Source: Archaeoglobaceae archaeon
GTDB taxonomy: Archaea; Halobacteriota; Archaeoglobi; Archaeoglobales; Archaeoglobaceae
Direction: 5' to 3'
NCBI GenBank assembly: GCA_030153385.1
Contig: JASKJN010000009.1
Span: 1 to 36,640, forward strand
DNA: 36,640 nt
Positions 7,255 through 15,819 of the stretch are shown here, piece by piece. The notes under the pieces are model-generated. The model saw only the letters and a list, made by a program, of their open reading frames with translations. It was not told where the DNA came from and did no database searches. Numbering within the stretch: the first letter of the stretch is position 1; the number at the start of each line of letters is the position of its first letter. The position numbers and the translations under genes are program-made.

Positions 7255-9176
7255 AGATGCTTGAGTTCATCTATTACATATTACTGATAATTGCGATTGC
7301 GATCTTTGCCAAGGGGCTTAAAGAGAAGATCGATTTCGTAAAAAGCGGTCGTCCAAGTGCTGAACCGAGAACGAACAACAAGCTGAGGAGAATCGGATAT
7401 GTGATCAAGGATGGATTTCTCCTCATCAGGCTAATGAGAAGAGAGAAAAAGATGGGTTTGGGCCACTTCTTGGTGCTTTGGGGTTTCATAATCCTCTTTG
7501 TCAACATCATCCTGTTTACGATCTATGCGGTAATCCCAGAAGCTTTTAGATCTGCCTACGTAGCTTTCAAGTATTCTATGAGTGCTTCTGCAGTTCTATT
7601 CTTCGCTGGACTGCTTTACATGGCTCTAAATCGCTATATTCTCAGACCTTCGAGATTTTCGAGGAAATACGACAATGCTGGTGACGACAATCTGGTTCTT
7701 CTGCTTCTGGTCTTTCTCGCGATTTTTGGCTTGGCGCTGAAGGAATACTTCCGCTTTGTTCCAGAGTTTGCAAATACCTTTATCGTTGACTTCCTCTGGT
7801 TCGCACACGCAGTGTTGATTCTGGCAATTTTTGCGTTAATTCCATACACAAAACTCATGCACATTCTCGCCGCACCAGTTGCGATCTTTACAAAGACTGA
7901 AAGGAAGCCGGGAATTCTAAGACCAACTCCACAGACAGAAGACTATGTTGGAATGGTAAAGAGGTCAGATCTTACCAGACGCGATCTTCTTGCGAGCCTT
8001 GCGTGCATGCGTTGTGGCAGATGTCAGGACAACTGTCCTGCATTCAACTCAAAGACTTCGCTTTCACCCATGTTTCTCGTTCAGAACATAAGGCACATTG
8101 ACAAGATCCTAAAGGATGAAATGCCCATAGCGAAGCCTTACGATGTCGTGCTCGAGGAAGATGGTGGCGAAGCTGAGGAACCAATGCTTTTGGATAACGT
8201 CCTCGACATGCACGCAATCTGGGCTTGCACAACCTGCAGAGCATGCATGGAGATGTGCCCTGTCTACGTGGAGCAGATGGACATGATCATAGAGATGCGC
8301 AGAGGTATAATTGAGAGTGGTGAAACTCCACCAGATATAAGAGACTTTCTCACGAACATTCAGAAACAGAAGAATCCTTGGGGTGAAGGGAAGTTTAAGA
8401 GAGATCAGTGGACAAAGAAATCAGAAGTTCCAGTGCCCACTGTCAAGGATAACCCTGAATTTGAATGGCTGTGGTTTGTAGGCTGTGCACACAGCTTTGA
8501 CAACAGGAACATTCCTGTGACAGCGAAGCTTGCAAAGATTCTGAAGGACATAAACGTTAACTATGCGATCCTCGGCAGAGATGAAGGATGCTGTGGAAAC
8601 GATGTGCGAAGGGTCGGCGAAGAAGGGCTTTTCCAGCTTCTCAAGGAGGAAAACATTGCCCAATTCGAAAAATTCGGGGTTAAGAACATCATTGCCACCT
8701 CCCCGCACTGCTACAATACGCTGAAGAATGAATACGAGGGCTACAATGTAAAATTCATTCTCGAAGTTATTTATGAGGCCATAAAGGATGGACGGCTGAA
8801 GCTGAAGAAGCCGATAAACAAAACTGTGACATTCCACGATCCATGCTATCTTGGCAGATACAACGGGCTTTATGAGCTTCCAAGAGAGATTCTGAAGGCC
8901 ATTCCGGGACTAAAGCTTGTTGAGATGCCAAGAAACAGAAACAGAAGCTTCTGCTGTGGAGCGGGTGGCGGAAACCTTGTCAGGGAGTATCCCGGGCAGT
9001 TCAGACCGAACAACCTCAGGGCAAAGGAGGCAGCTGAAACTGGAGCGGAGATCCTGGCTGTCGCTTGCCCATTCTGCATGATCATGCTCGAAGACGGTGT
9101 GAAAAGCGAGAAGCTTGAGCAGAAGCTCACAGTAATGGATGTTATTGAGCTCGTTTACGAATCAGCATACACTTAA
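7251..9176 (+). CDS. NarI-HdrD fusion membrane iron-sulfur oxidoreductase (EMO/DsrMK-like)
   Basis: The 641-residue protein joins an N-terminal membrane cytochrome-b-like (NarI/DsrM) part with five or six hydrophobic helices (about 1-210) to an HdrD/DsrK-like soluble part. Two [4Fe-4S] sites are visible at C252-x2-C255-x2-C258-x3-C262 and C326-x2-C329-x2-C332-x3-C336. Two CCG domains follow, with GCCGND (about 446) and FCCGAGGG (about 568). Fusions of this type include the proposed ETF:menaquinone oxidoreductases that take electrons from acyl-CoA dehydrogenases. DsrMK-type menaquinol oxidoreductases share the parts but are usually two genes. The acyl-CoA ligase upstream favours the ETF role, but the cytochromes could equally point to Hme/Dsr-like electron flow. 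Substrate side is inference. Confidence 0.85.
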   Translation: MKMLEFIYYILLIIAIAIFAKGLKEKIDFVKSGRPSAEPRTNNKLRRIGYVIKDGFLLIRLMRREKKMGLGHFLVLWGFIILFVNIILFTIYAVIPEAFRSAYVAFKYSMSASAVLFFAGLLYMALNRYILRPSRFSRKYDNAGDDNLVLLLLVFLAIFGLALKEYFRFVPEFANTFIVDFLWFAHAVLILAIFALIPYTKLMHILAAPVAIFTKTERKPGILRPTPQTEDYVGMVKRSDLTRRDLLASLACMRCGRCQDNCPAFNSKTSLSPMFLVQNIRHIDKILKDEMPIAKPYDVVLEEDGGEAEEPMLLDNVLDMHAIWACTTCRACMEMCPVYVEQMDMIIEMRRGIIESGETPPDIRDFLTNIQKQKNPWGEGKFKRDQWTKKSEVPVPTVKDNPEFEWLWFVGCAHSFDNRNIPVTAKLAKILKDINVNYAILGRDEGCCGNDVRRVGEEGLFQLLKEENIAQFEKFGVKNIIATSPHCYNTLKNEYEGYNVKFILEVIYEAIKDGRLKLKKPINKTVTFHDPCYLGRYNGLYELPREILKAIPGLKLVEMPRNRNRSFCCGAGGGNLVREYPGQFRPNNLRAKEAAETGAEILAVACPFCMIMLEDGVKSEKLEQKLTVMDVIELVYESAYT

Positions 9177-9192
9177 ATTTTTATTTTTTCCT
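9177..9192 (+). terminator. T-rich terminator after the cytochrome/HdrD operon
   Basis: An almost pure T run with one A follows the stop codon, then a gap and a new promoter. Archaeal transcription commonly ends at such T tracts. No hairpin is needed or seen. Confidence 0.4.
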
Positions 9193-9277
9193 AAAATTCT
9201 AGGAGATTTATAGCTTTGCCGTAAGGCTAAATAATAGAAAAAGAGAAAAATATATTTGCTTAGCCTGAACGCAGAAC

Positions 9278-9877
9278 ATGAAGATCTTCCACAGAATCAC
9301 GATCGCTCTTAGCGAGGAAGAGAATAGCTTGCTGGAAGACCTTCGAAAAGAGACTGGAGATTCTCTCAGCCAGATTTTCAGAGATGCTCTGCAGATATAC
9401 TACAGAATTATCAAAGCTGGCAAGAAGGTTGGGATTGACTACAGGAAATACTTGAGCGATGTAGAAAGGCTTGCAAGCCATATATATGGTGTCGAAACTG
9501 CCCAGTTTGTAATTATTGACCGTGAGTTTTACAGGGTTCTGCTTAAAAAGTTGCAGGAGAGGTTTTCAGAGAAAGACCTCGAATCCGATCCTGAAATGCT
9601 AAATGCAATAAGAGGTGTTGCAATGCTCTTCTTGCACAAATACAACTGGAAAGAAGACGATGATGCGACTAAAAAAGTAGAAGAAGTCCTCAAAACCTTC
9701 GAATTTGCTGGAGGCGGAAGAATTTCAAAGATTGGTGAAGGAAAATTCGTCGTCCAGACTCCACCTGAAAATTTGACGATCACAAAGACGATCCTAAAAA
9801 TGCTTTTCGATGCCATGAACGTAATCTCGGAACTTGAAACTTCAGAAGAAAGAATTTTTGTAAAGGTTCTTCAGTAA
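9278..9877 (+). CDS. Ribbon-helix-helix regulator with C-terminal sensor-like domain
   Basis: The first 45 or so residues (HRITIALSEEENSLLEDL, then SLSQIFRDALQIYYRII) match a CopG/Arc-type ribbon-helix-helix DNA-binding domain. The remaining 150 residues form an alpha/beta domain I cannot name with certainty; its shape recalls V4R/4-vinyl-reductase-type sensor domains. The gene sits just before the methyl-transfer operon in the same direction. A perfect 23-base palindrome lies between them (9906-9928), so local control of that operon is likely. A TATA-like AAAAATATATTT at 9246-9257 lies about 25 bases before the ATG and suggests a leaderless start. GGCTAA (9225-9230) and TTAGCC (9260-9265) flank this promoter and might serve self-regulation. 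Confidence 0.75.
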   Translation: MKIFHRITIALSEEENSLLEDLRKETGDSLSQIFRDALQIYYRIIKAGKKVGIDYRKYLSDVERLASHIYGVETAQFVIIDREFYRVLLKKLQERFSEKDLESDPEMLNAIRGVAMLFLHKYNWKEDDDATKKVEEVLKTFEFAGGGRISKIGEGKFVVQTPPENLTITKTILKMLFDAMNVISELETSEERIFVKVLQ

Positions 9878-9905
9878 AAATATTTTTACTTTGTGTAAAA
9901 TAATT

Positions 9906-9928
9906 TTGTTATGAACAGATCATAACAA
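9906..9928. promoter_or_regulatory. Perfect palindrome, putative operator of the methyl-transfer operon
   Basis: TTGTTATGA (9906-9914), a 5-base spacer, and TCATAACAA (9920-9928) form a perfect inverted repeat. It sits immediately upstream of an AT-rich TATA-like stretch (about 9931-9938) and about 45 bases before the corrinoid-protein ATG. The RHH regulator gene ends 28 bases to the left, making it the likeliest ligand. It is not followed by a T run, so a terminator is unlikely. Confidence 0.6.
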
Positions 9929-9972
9929 GAGATTTATTCTGTTGAGTCAAAAATAGCTTTGGAGGTGTTTAT

Positions 9973-10611
9973 ATGGCCAGCATGGAAGAAGAGTTTGTTA
10001 ACGCCTTGGCAGAGCTTGATGAAACGAAAACATTAGAGCTTGCAAAGAAGAGGATAGCTGCGGGCGAGGATCCATTCAAGATTCTGGACGATATCAGAAA
10101 GGCCACCGATATTATAGGAAAAAGATACGAAGAAGGAAGATACTTCGTTTCAGATCTGATAATGGCTGGAGAAATTCTAAAGCAAGTGATGGAAATATTA
10201 AAGCCAGTGATTGGCGAAAAGAGGGGTGAAAGCAAAGGTAAAGTTGTCATAGGGACTGTCGAAGGAGACGTTCACGACATAGGAAAGAACATAGTCATAG
10301 CGCTTCTCGAGGCAGAAGGCTTTGAAGTCGTTGATCTTGGCGTTGATCAACCACCAGAGGTGTTTGTAAATGCCGTAAAAGAGCACAAACCGCAAGTTTT
10401 AGGCCTAAGCGGGCTTTTAACTGAGGCGATAGAATCGATGAAGAAGACAATAGAAGCGATAGAAAAGGCCGGGCTCAGAAATAAAGTGAAAATAATCATC
10501 GGCGGGGGAAGGACGAATGAGGAAGCAAAGCAGTACACAAAGGCTGATGACTGGGCAGACGATGCTGCAGTCGGTGTGAGGAAAATAAAGGCTTTGGCAG
10601 GGGTGGTTTGA
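9973..10611 (+). CDS. mtoC: Methyl-carrying corrinoid protein (MtoC/MtaC family)
   Basis: The 212-residue protein has an N-terminal helical cap domain (about 1-85, B12-binding 2 type) and a Rossmann-like cobalamin-binding domain. The signature D99-V-H101-D-I-G104 gives the lower axial His ligand of cobalt. GLSGLLT (about 144-150) and GGGRTNEE (about 177-184) complete the cofactor pocket. Such proteins accept a methyl group from a substrate-specific methyltransferase and hand it on. The ATG has a strong GGAGGTG six bases before. It opens an operon with a UroD-family methyltransferase, an MFS carrier, an MtrH-like enzyme and a reductive activator. Assignment to methoxy-group transfer (Mto) rests on that gene set; another methyl donor is possible. 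Confidence 0.88.
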   Translation: MASMEEEFVNALAELDETKTLELAKKRIAAGEDPFKILDDIRKATDIIGKRYEEGRYFVSDLIMAGEILKQVMEILKPVIGEKRGESKGKVVIGTVEGDVHDIGKNIVIALLEAEGFEVVDLGVDQPPEVFVNAVKEHKPQVLGLSGLLTEAIESMKKTIEAIEKAGLRNKVKIIIGGGRTNEEAKQYTKADDWADDAAVGVRKIKALAGVV

Positions 10612-11865
10612 ATGGATGTGGAAGAGATCAGAAGGGAGAAAATTGAAAGAATAGAAGCAGTGATAAAGGGAAAAGAACCTGACAAGGTGCCGATAACAGC
10701 AGCAACTACTGTTTGGCATGGTGCTTACGCTGGATATACGCCAAAGGAAGTTCTGTTTGATTACAGTAAATGCAAAGATGCTTGGCTCAAGGTTGCGAAG
10801 GATTTCAACTTCGATACTTTTACATTCATCCCGGGCTTGGAAGGGATGATATATACAATTGCGATGCTTAAAGATGCTGAGATGGCTGGAGCTGCAAGAT
10901 TCATACTTGGCCCAACGCATCTCGCCTTGGGAGATGTTTTCACAAGATGGCCTGGTTACGAGCTAAATGAGAACGCACATCCGCAGTTTATAGGAAAGGA
11001 GATAATGAAGGTAGATGAATACAAACAGCTGATCGAAGATCCGCTCGAATTCGTTAACAAGGTTGCAATGCCAAGAATAAACAAAAAGCTCGCAAATGTA
11101 GGCTCTGCAGAATACAACGCCGCGATGGCCAAGTATGGAGCAGAGCTTGCCAAATTCGGGGCATTTATGGCTGAAGCTTCTGCAGAACTGGCAAAGATCG
11201 GATATCCCACTTTTCCGATGTCCTGGAGCTACGCTCCGCTTGATTTCATCGGTGATTTCTTAAGGGACATAAAGAACGTGGTGATGGATCTGTACAGATA
11301 CAAAGATGTTGTAAAAGAGGCAGTCGAAGCTATTAAACCACTGGTGATAAAAGCAGCAGAACTTACAGCTCCGCCTGCTGAGATAAGAAAGCAAATTTTT
11401 GGTACTGAAGTAGTAGAATGTTTCTTCCCCCTGCACCTCAACGAATACCTGAATCCAAAGCTCTACAATGAATTCTACTGGCCATCTCTCAACGATGTTT
11501 TCAAAGAAGTTGTCAAGACGGGGCAAACACCTTTCGTTCTATTCGAAGGTAAGCACGATGCTCATCTCGAAACCCTGTTAGAAGCTCCAAAAGGAAAGAT
11601 AGTTGGTGTTTTCGAAAAAACAGATCCAAGAAAGGTCAGAGAAGTGCTTGGAAACCATGTTATATTAGTCAGCGGTCCACCAAACTCGCTGCTGATCGGC
11701 GGAACACCGCAAAAGGTTGAAGAATACATGAAAAGTTTGCTCACAGATTGCAAAGAAGGCGGAATGATGATCTGGCCGGGAGTTGATGGTGGAATATCGA
11801 GAGATGCGAAGCCAGAGAACGTTAAGGCGGTTGTGGAAGCCGTAGAGAAATACGGGAGATATTAA
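10612..11865 (+). CDS. mtoB: UroD-family substrate:corrinoid methyltransferase (MtoB-like)
   Basis: A 417-residue protein beginning one base after the corrinoid gene stop. Features of the uroporphyrinogen-decarboxylase/MtaA barrel family are PDKVPITAATTVWHG at the start, FPMSWSYAPLDF, LNEYLNPKLYNEFYWPSL and the ending MMIWPGVDGGI. The Zn-ligand pattern of MtaA (HxC...C) is not present. Instead E320-x14-E335 and H349 lie near the C-terminus, which recalls the E-x14-E-...-H zinc motif reported for bacterial ether-cleaving methyltransferases; here the last gap is 13, not the 20 I remember. The likely reaction is demethylation of a methoxylated compound onto the corrinoid protein. The substrate is inferred from operon context. 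Confidence 0.78.
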   Translation: MDVEEIRREKIERIEAVIKGKEPDKVPITAATTVWHGAYAGYTPKEVLFDYSKCKDAWLKVAKDFNFDTFTFIPGLEGMIYTIAMLKDAEMAGAARFILGPTHLALGDVFTRWPGYELNENAHPQFIGKEIMKVDEYKQLIEDPLEFVNKVAMPRINKKLANVGSAEYNAAMAKYGAELAKFGAFMAEASAELAKIGYPTFPMSWSYAPLDFIGDFLRDIKNVVMDLYRYKDVVKEAVEAIKPLVIKAAELTAPPAEIRKQIFGTEVVECFFPLHLNEYLNPKLYNEFYWPSLNDVFKEVVKTGQTPFVLFEGKHDAHLETLLEAPKGKIVGVFEKTDPRKVREVLGNHVILVSGPPNSLLIGGTPQKVEEYMKSLLTDCKEGGMMIWPGVDGGISRDAKPENVKAVVEAVEKYGRY

Positions 11866-11886
11866 TTTTATTTTTTGGTGTCCAAA

Positions 11887-13152
11887 ATGAATTTTGGGAT
11901 TGGTGAGAAGCATAGACAGCTCTATCCAATTACAGTCGCTTTGATGCTTCTATTCTCAATGCTAATGCTGATCTGGAGCCAGTTCTACCCATACATAATT
12001 CAACTGTATTCTCTTGAATCTGTATCAGCTGTTGCTGTTTCAGCATCGATTCTTGGTGCTGGAACGCTTCTAACACTTGTTTTAAGCGGCTACTTGGCAG
12101 ACAAATTTGGCCCAAAGATCCCGCTTGCAATTTCAGGAGCTTTAATCTTTCTCGGAATGTTTTTAATCTCGCAGATGTTCATTTTTGACCAGTGGAATTC
12201 AGCCAGTTTGTATTGGTATTCAGGTAGCTTCATAGTTGGCCTGGGTTCTGGTTTTTTGATCGGGGCTTTTCCAGTCGTTCTTGGCAGATGGTTCCCTGAC
12301 GCACCTGGCAAGGCTTTTGGAATTGCATTGTTTGGGCAGAACGTTTCCCCCATAGTTCTGGCACCGATTTCCGCATACCTGATATCGCTCGTACGGCTAC
12401 CCGGAACATTTATTGGGCTTGGAGTTATCGTATTTGCTGCCATATACCTAATAGGAGTTCTGCTGTGGAAGGTTCCAGATGCTGACTGGGCCCCAGAAGG
12501 ATTTAAGGTGTTAAAGGTCTCAGAAGAAAGTTTCTCGCTTAAACAAGCAATTTCCGATGCGAGATTCTGGATTCTATTCACAGCCATGCTTTCCACTGCA
12601 ATCGGGTGGTTCTTGATCCTGCTGAACGTTGCTACGATTGTCTTCGAGGGGCTTGTGGAAAAGGCAAGCTTAAGCTACGATTACGTCGTTGGCTTCTACA
12701 TACCCCTATTCATGTCCATCACTGCCTTAGGCAACGGATTTGGGGCGCTGTTTTGGGGCACGCTAAATGACCGCATCGGAACTCTAAAAACGTTACCGGT
12801 GCTTTACACAATCTGCGGGATTTCAATAATGCTTCTATATGCTTCCTACACAAACCCATTGCTTCTGATACTTTTCGGCGTATTGCTATACTTCACCCTT
12901 GGCGGTGAGCCAGCGGTTCATTTCAGCGCAGTTCCAACGTTCTTCGGAAGAAAATTTGTTGCGAGAATAACTTCTGTTCTGAACACATCTGTGATGACCG
13001 CTGCTGTGATTGGACCATATCTGGGAGCAGCTATTAGAGATCTGACAGACTCATACTTCTACTCTCTTCTGATCGCTGCAATTCTGCACTTCTTTGCAGC
13101 TTTGGTCGTATACTTTGGCAGAAGGTATGCCGGAGGTGGTAGGGATGTTTAA
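11887..13152 (+). CDS. MFS transporter in the methyl-transfer operon
   Basis: A 421-residue membrane protein with about 12 hydrophobic helices and the MFS loop signature GYLADKFGPKIPL between helices 2 and 3, where the family shows G-x-L-a-D-r-x-G-r-r. The halves are split by a charged central loop (about 195-220). The ATG at 11887 has GGTG six bases before; a TTG at 11875 is weaker. Overall it resembles oxalate/formate- and monocarboxylate-type carriers. Being flanked by the methyltransferase genes, it probably imports the methylated substrate or exports the demethylated product. It overlaps the next gene by 8 bases. Confidence 0.87.
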   Translation: MNFGIGEKHRQLYPITVALMLLFSMLMLIWSQFYPYIIQLYSLESVSAVAVSASILGAGTLLTLVLSGYLADKFGPKIPLAISGALIFLGMFLISQMFIFDQWNSASLYWYSGSFIVGLGSGFLIGAFPVVLGRWFPDAPGKAFGIALFGQNVSPIVLAPISAYLISLVRLPGTFIGLGVIVFAAIYLIGVLLWKVPDADWAPEGFKVLKVSEESFSLKQAISDARFWILFTAMLSTAIGWFLILLNVATIVFEGLVEKASLSYDYVVGFYIPLFMSITALGNGFGALFWGTLNDRIGTLKTLPVLYTICGISIMLLYASYTNPLLLILFGVLLYFTLGGEPAVHFSAVPTFFGRKFVARITSVLNTSVMTAAVIGPYLGAAIRDLTDSYFYSLLIAAILHFFAALVVYFGRRYAGGGRDV

Positions 13153-14014
13153 ATTTGAAAATCAGAAGGTTTTCGAGATTGCTGGCGTTAAGTTTGGTGG
13201 CGAGCTTGGAGAGAATCCAACGGTGCTGATCGGGAGCATTTTCTATGGAAAGCACAAGATCGTAGAAGATGAAAAGAAGGGTATCTTCAATCGAGAGATG
13301 GCTGAGAAGCTCATAAATGAGCAGGAAGAACTCAGCGACAAAACAGGCAATCCAGGAATTCTGGATGTCGTAGGAATGAGTGAAGAAGCCATAAAGAAAT
13401 ACATCGATTTCGTTGCCAGCGTTACCGAGAAGCCTTTTTTGATTGACTCAGCAACCGCAGACGTGAAGATTTCAGCAGCCAAATACGTTAAGGAGGTTGG
13501 ACTTGAAAAAAGAGTGATCTACAATTCCATATCGCCAGAAACGAAGGATAAAGAGATAAACGCTATCAAAGAAAGTGGAATCGAATCAGCTATCTTTCTC
13601 ACGTACACCTTCAACGTTACAAGCAGCAAGGCGCGAGTTGATGCGCTTGAAAAGATGCTTCCAAAGCTGAGCAACGTAGGTATTAGCAAGTTGCTTGTCG
13701 ACACCTTCGTGATGGATGTTCCGAGCTTGGCTGCGTCAGCAAAGGCTGCAATTGAGATAAAGAAGAAAACAGGCTTCCCATGTGGTTGCGGTGCACACAA
13801 CGCAATCGCAAGCTGGAAAGGTTTCAGAAACATGTTTGGAAAAGATGCTGAGAAGTTTGCTGTGCTCATTGCTGACGTTTTCCAGATAATTCTTGGCTCA
13901 GACTTCGTGCTTTATGGGCCCATAGAAGACTGCAAAATCGTTTTCCCAGCAGTGTACACGATAGACACAACTTACAGATACCTGAGAAGAACAAAAGATT
14001 TTCTCGTGATCTGA
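13145..14014 (+). CDS. mtoA: MtrH-like methyltransferase, methyl-corrinoid to tetrahydromethanopterin
   Basis: The 289-residue protein matches subunit H of tetrahydromethanopterin S-methyltransferase: start MFKFENQKVFEIAGVKFGG, NPTVLIGSIFYGKHKIV, GNPGILDVVG, and PCGCGAHNAIASWKG. No other Mtr subunits are nearby, so it acts free of the membrane complex. In corrinoid operons such proteins take the methyl group from the corrinoid protein to H4MPT, which feeds the archaeal reverse acetyl-CoA or methyl-oxidation path. The ATG at 13145 lies inside the end of the MFS gene and is preceded by GGAGGTGG. The stop abuts the next start directly. Confidence 0.88.
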   Translation: MFKFENQKVFEIAGVKFGGELGENPTVLIGSIFYGKHKIVEDEKKGIFNREMAEKLINEQEELSDKTGNPGILDVVGMSEEAIKKYIDFVASVTEKPFLIDSATADVKISAAKYVKEVGLEKRVIYNSISPETKDKEINAIKESGIESAIFLTYTFNVTSSKARVDALEKMLPKLSNVGISKLLVDTFVMDVPSLAASAKAAIEIKKKTGFPCGCGAHNAIASWKGFRNMFGKDAEKFAVLIADVFQIILGSDFVLYGPIEDCKIVFPAVYTIDTTYRYLRRTKDFLVI

Positions 14015-15808
14015 ATGGTCTCCATACGTCTTGAGCCGATAGGAAAGGTTTTCAAAGCTGATGATGGAAACTTACTTGAGATTCTGCGACAAGCAGGGGT
14101 TTCGATTCGCTCAGATTGTGGAGGCAAAGGTATCTGCGGGAAGTGCAAGATCGTAATTGTGGAAGCGAACGCAACTTTCAGCGAGATCAGTGAGGCGGAG
14201 AGAAAGAATCTTACAGAAGAAGAAATAAAATCAGGCTACAGACTTGCCTGTCAAACCACAATTTCTGGAAAGTCTGCAACCATCTTCATACCAAAGGAGA
14301 GCAAAGCAGAGGTCAGAAAGATCTCAGATCTGTATCGCGAAGCCAAAATCGAATTAAAGCCTGCGATTCGCAAATTTTTTGTCAAACTTCAGAAGCCAAC
14401 GCTTGCTGATAACTCACCAGACTACGAAAGATTGACCCGCATCTTTGGAGAATTTGAGATACCTTTAGAGCTTCTTAGAAAATTACCAAAAAAGCTCAGA
14501 GAAGCTGATTGGGAAATTACAGCGACTTTCTGGAAAAATACGCTCATTGATATCGAAAAAGGCAAATCAGAAGAGTGCTACGGTCTTGCTGTAGACATAG
14601 GATCGTCAAAGATCGTCTGCCATTTAGTTGACATCAACAGCGGCAAGACAGTTGCTAAGGGGTATGAGGAAAATCCGCAGGTCGCTTATGGTGAGGACAT
14701 CGTTTCAAGAGTAACATACGCTTCAAAAAGTCCAGAAAATTTGAAAAAGCTTCAAAAAGCTGTTGTTGATGCGATTAACGGCATCATTGCAAAGCTCTGC
14801 AAAGATGCAAAAGTAGAAAAAGAAAGAATTTACGAAGCCATGGTTGTTGGAAATGCTGTCATGCACCACCTTTTCTTTGGAATTGAGCCAAAATACATCA
14901 GCGTTTCACCATTCACACCAGCGATAAGGAAGGGAGTGAGCTTCTCTGCAAAGGAGATCGGTTTAGATATATGCAAGCAGGGAGTTGTCAGCTCTTTGCC
15001 TTTAATTGCTGGTTTCGTCGGCGCAGATGCGGTGGCAAATATTGCCATTACTGGAGTTCACAAAGAAGACAAGCTTTCCATGGTTATAGACATAGGAACG
15101 AACACCGAAATTATACTGGGGAACAAAGATAGACTTTTAGCCTGTTCTACACCTTCTGGGCCAGCTTTTGAAGGTGCGCATATGGCCTACGGCATCAAAG
15201 CCGTCAGCGGAGCAATAGACAGCGTCAGAATCGTTGAAGGAAATGTAGAGTATAGCACCATTGATAATGAAAAACCAAAGGGTATCTGCGGTACGGGAAT
15301 GATCGATCTGGTTGCAGAGCTTTACAAGAATGGATTCATCAACAGGTATGGGAAGTTTAAAGAAAAGGAAAGCGACAGGATAATTTTCAGCCCAACTCCA
15401 AGATTTGTTGTTGCAAGAGCTGAAGAAACAGAATTTGGAAAGCCGATAACTGTGAGCGAGAAAGATATAAACGAGTTTCTCTTAGCAAAGGCTGCAATAA
15501 AGGCTGGATGGATGCTTCTGATGAGAAAAATGGGGATTGATGAGAGCAAGCTTGAAAAGATCTACCTTGCGGGCTCATTTGGCAGATACATAAACGTTGA
15601 GAATGCCAAGCTCATCGGGCTTCTTCCAAACATTCCACCAGAAAAAATCGATTATGCGGGCGATACTGCTGTGGGTGGAGCAAAGATGGCTTTGCTAAGC
15701 TTAGATGTTCGGGATGAGATGGAGAAAGTCGTGCAGAAAGTTGAATACGTCGAGCTGTCCGTAGAGAAGGATTTTCACAGCGTTTTTATTCGAGCAATTC
15801 CAATTTAA
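14015..15808 (+). CDS. mtoD: Corrinoid reductive activator, 2Fe-2S plus ASKHA/DUF4445 (RamA/MtoD-like)
   Basis: A 597-residue protein. The N-terminal [2Fe-2S] ferredoxin domain has C35-x5-C41-x2-C44 and C79. A linker follows, then an actin-like ATPase part (from about 190: YGLAVDIGSSKIVCHLVD; later MVIDIGTNTEI and LAGSFGRYI). This family uses ATP to drive one-electron reduction of inactivated Co(II) corrinoid back to Co(I). Methanogen RamA has a C-terminal [4Fe-4S] pair; here the single iron site is N-terminal as in bacterial activators. ATG follows the mtrH-like stop without a gap, so the five genes are one operon. The last 42 bases before the stop's final base recur exactly at 19392-19433. 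Confidence 0.88.
   Translation: MVSIRLEPIGKVFKADDGNLLEILRQAGVSIRSDCGGKGICGKCKIVIVEANATFSEISEAERKNLTEEEIKSGYRLACQTTISGKSATIFIPKESKAEVRKISDLYREAKIELKPAIRKFFVKLQKPTLADNSPDYERLTRIFGEFEIPLELLRKLPKKLREADWEITATFWKNTLIDIEKGKSEECYGLAVDIGSSKIVCHLVDINSGKTVAKGYEENPQVAYGEDIVSRVTYASKSPENLKKLQKAVVDAINGIIAKLCKDAKVEKERIYEAMVVGNAVMHHLFFGIEPKYISVSPFTPAIRKGVSFSAKEIGLDICKQGVVSSLPLIAGFVGADAVANIAITGVHKEDKLSMVIDIGTNTEIILGNKDRLLACSTPSGPAFEGAHMAYGIKAVSGAIDSVRIVEGNVEYSTIDNEKPKGICGTGMIDLVAELYKNGFINRYGKFKEKESDRIIFSPTPRFVVARAEETEFGKPITVSEKDINEFLLAKAAIKAGWMLLMRKMGIDESKLEKIYLAGSFGRYINVENAKLIGLLPNIPPEKIDYAGDTAVGGAKMALLSLDVRDEMEKVVQKVEYVELSVEKDFHSVFIRAIPI
15766..15807 (+). repeat. 42-bp exact direct repeat, copy 1 (3' end of activator gene)
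   Basis: Bases 15766-15807 are identical to 19392-19433. Here they encode the natural C-terminus of the activator (KDFHSVFIRAIPI), so this is probably the original copy. Confidence 0.95.
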
Positions 15809-15819
15809 AATAAAAATTT

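Noticed and set aside
9906-9928. Palindrome as transcription terminator of the RHH gene
   Set aside because: It is not followed by a T run and archaeal termination does not need a hairpin; the position before a TATA element fits an operator better.
10417-10920. 167-codon minus-strand frame across mtoC and mtoB
   Set aside because: Spans two real genes on the opposite strand; composition rich in His, Ser and Phe is typical of an antisense frame.
12090-12596. 168-codon minus-strand frame inside the MFS gene
   Set aside because: Antisense to a clear transporter, with no recognisable motif and no ribosome site.
13145-14014. Part of a complete Mtr membrane complex (methanogen)
   Set aside because: No other mtr genes are nearby and the gene is embedded in a corrinoid operon, so a stand-alone MtrH-like enzyme is the better call.
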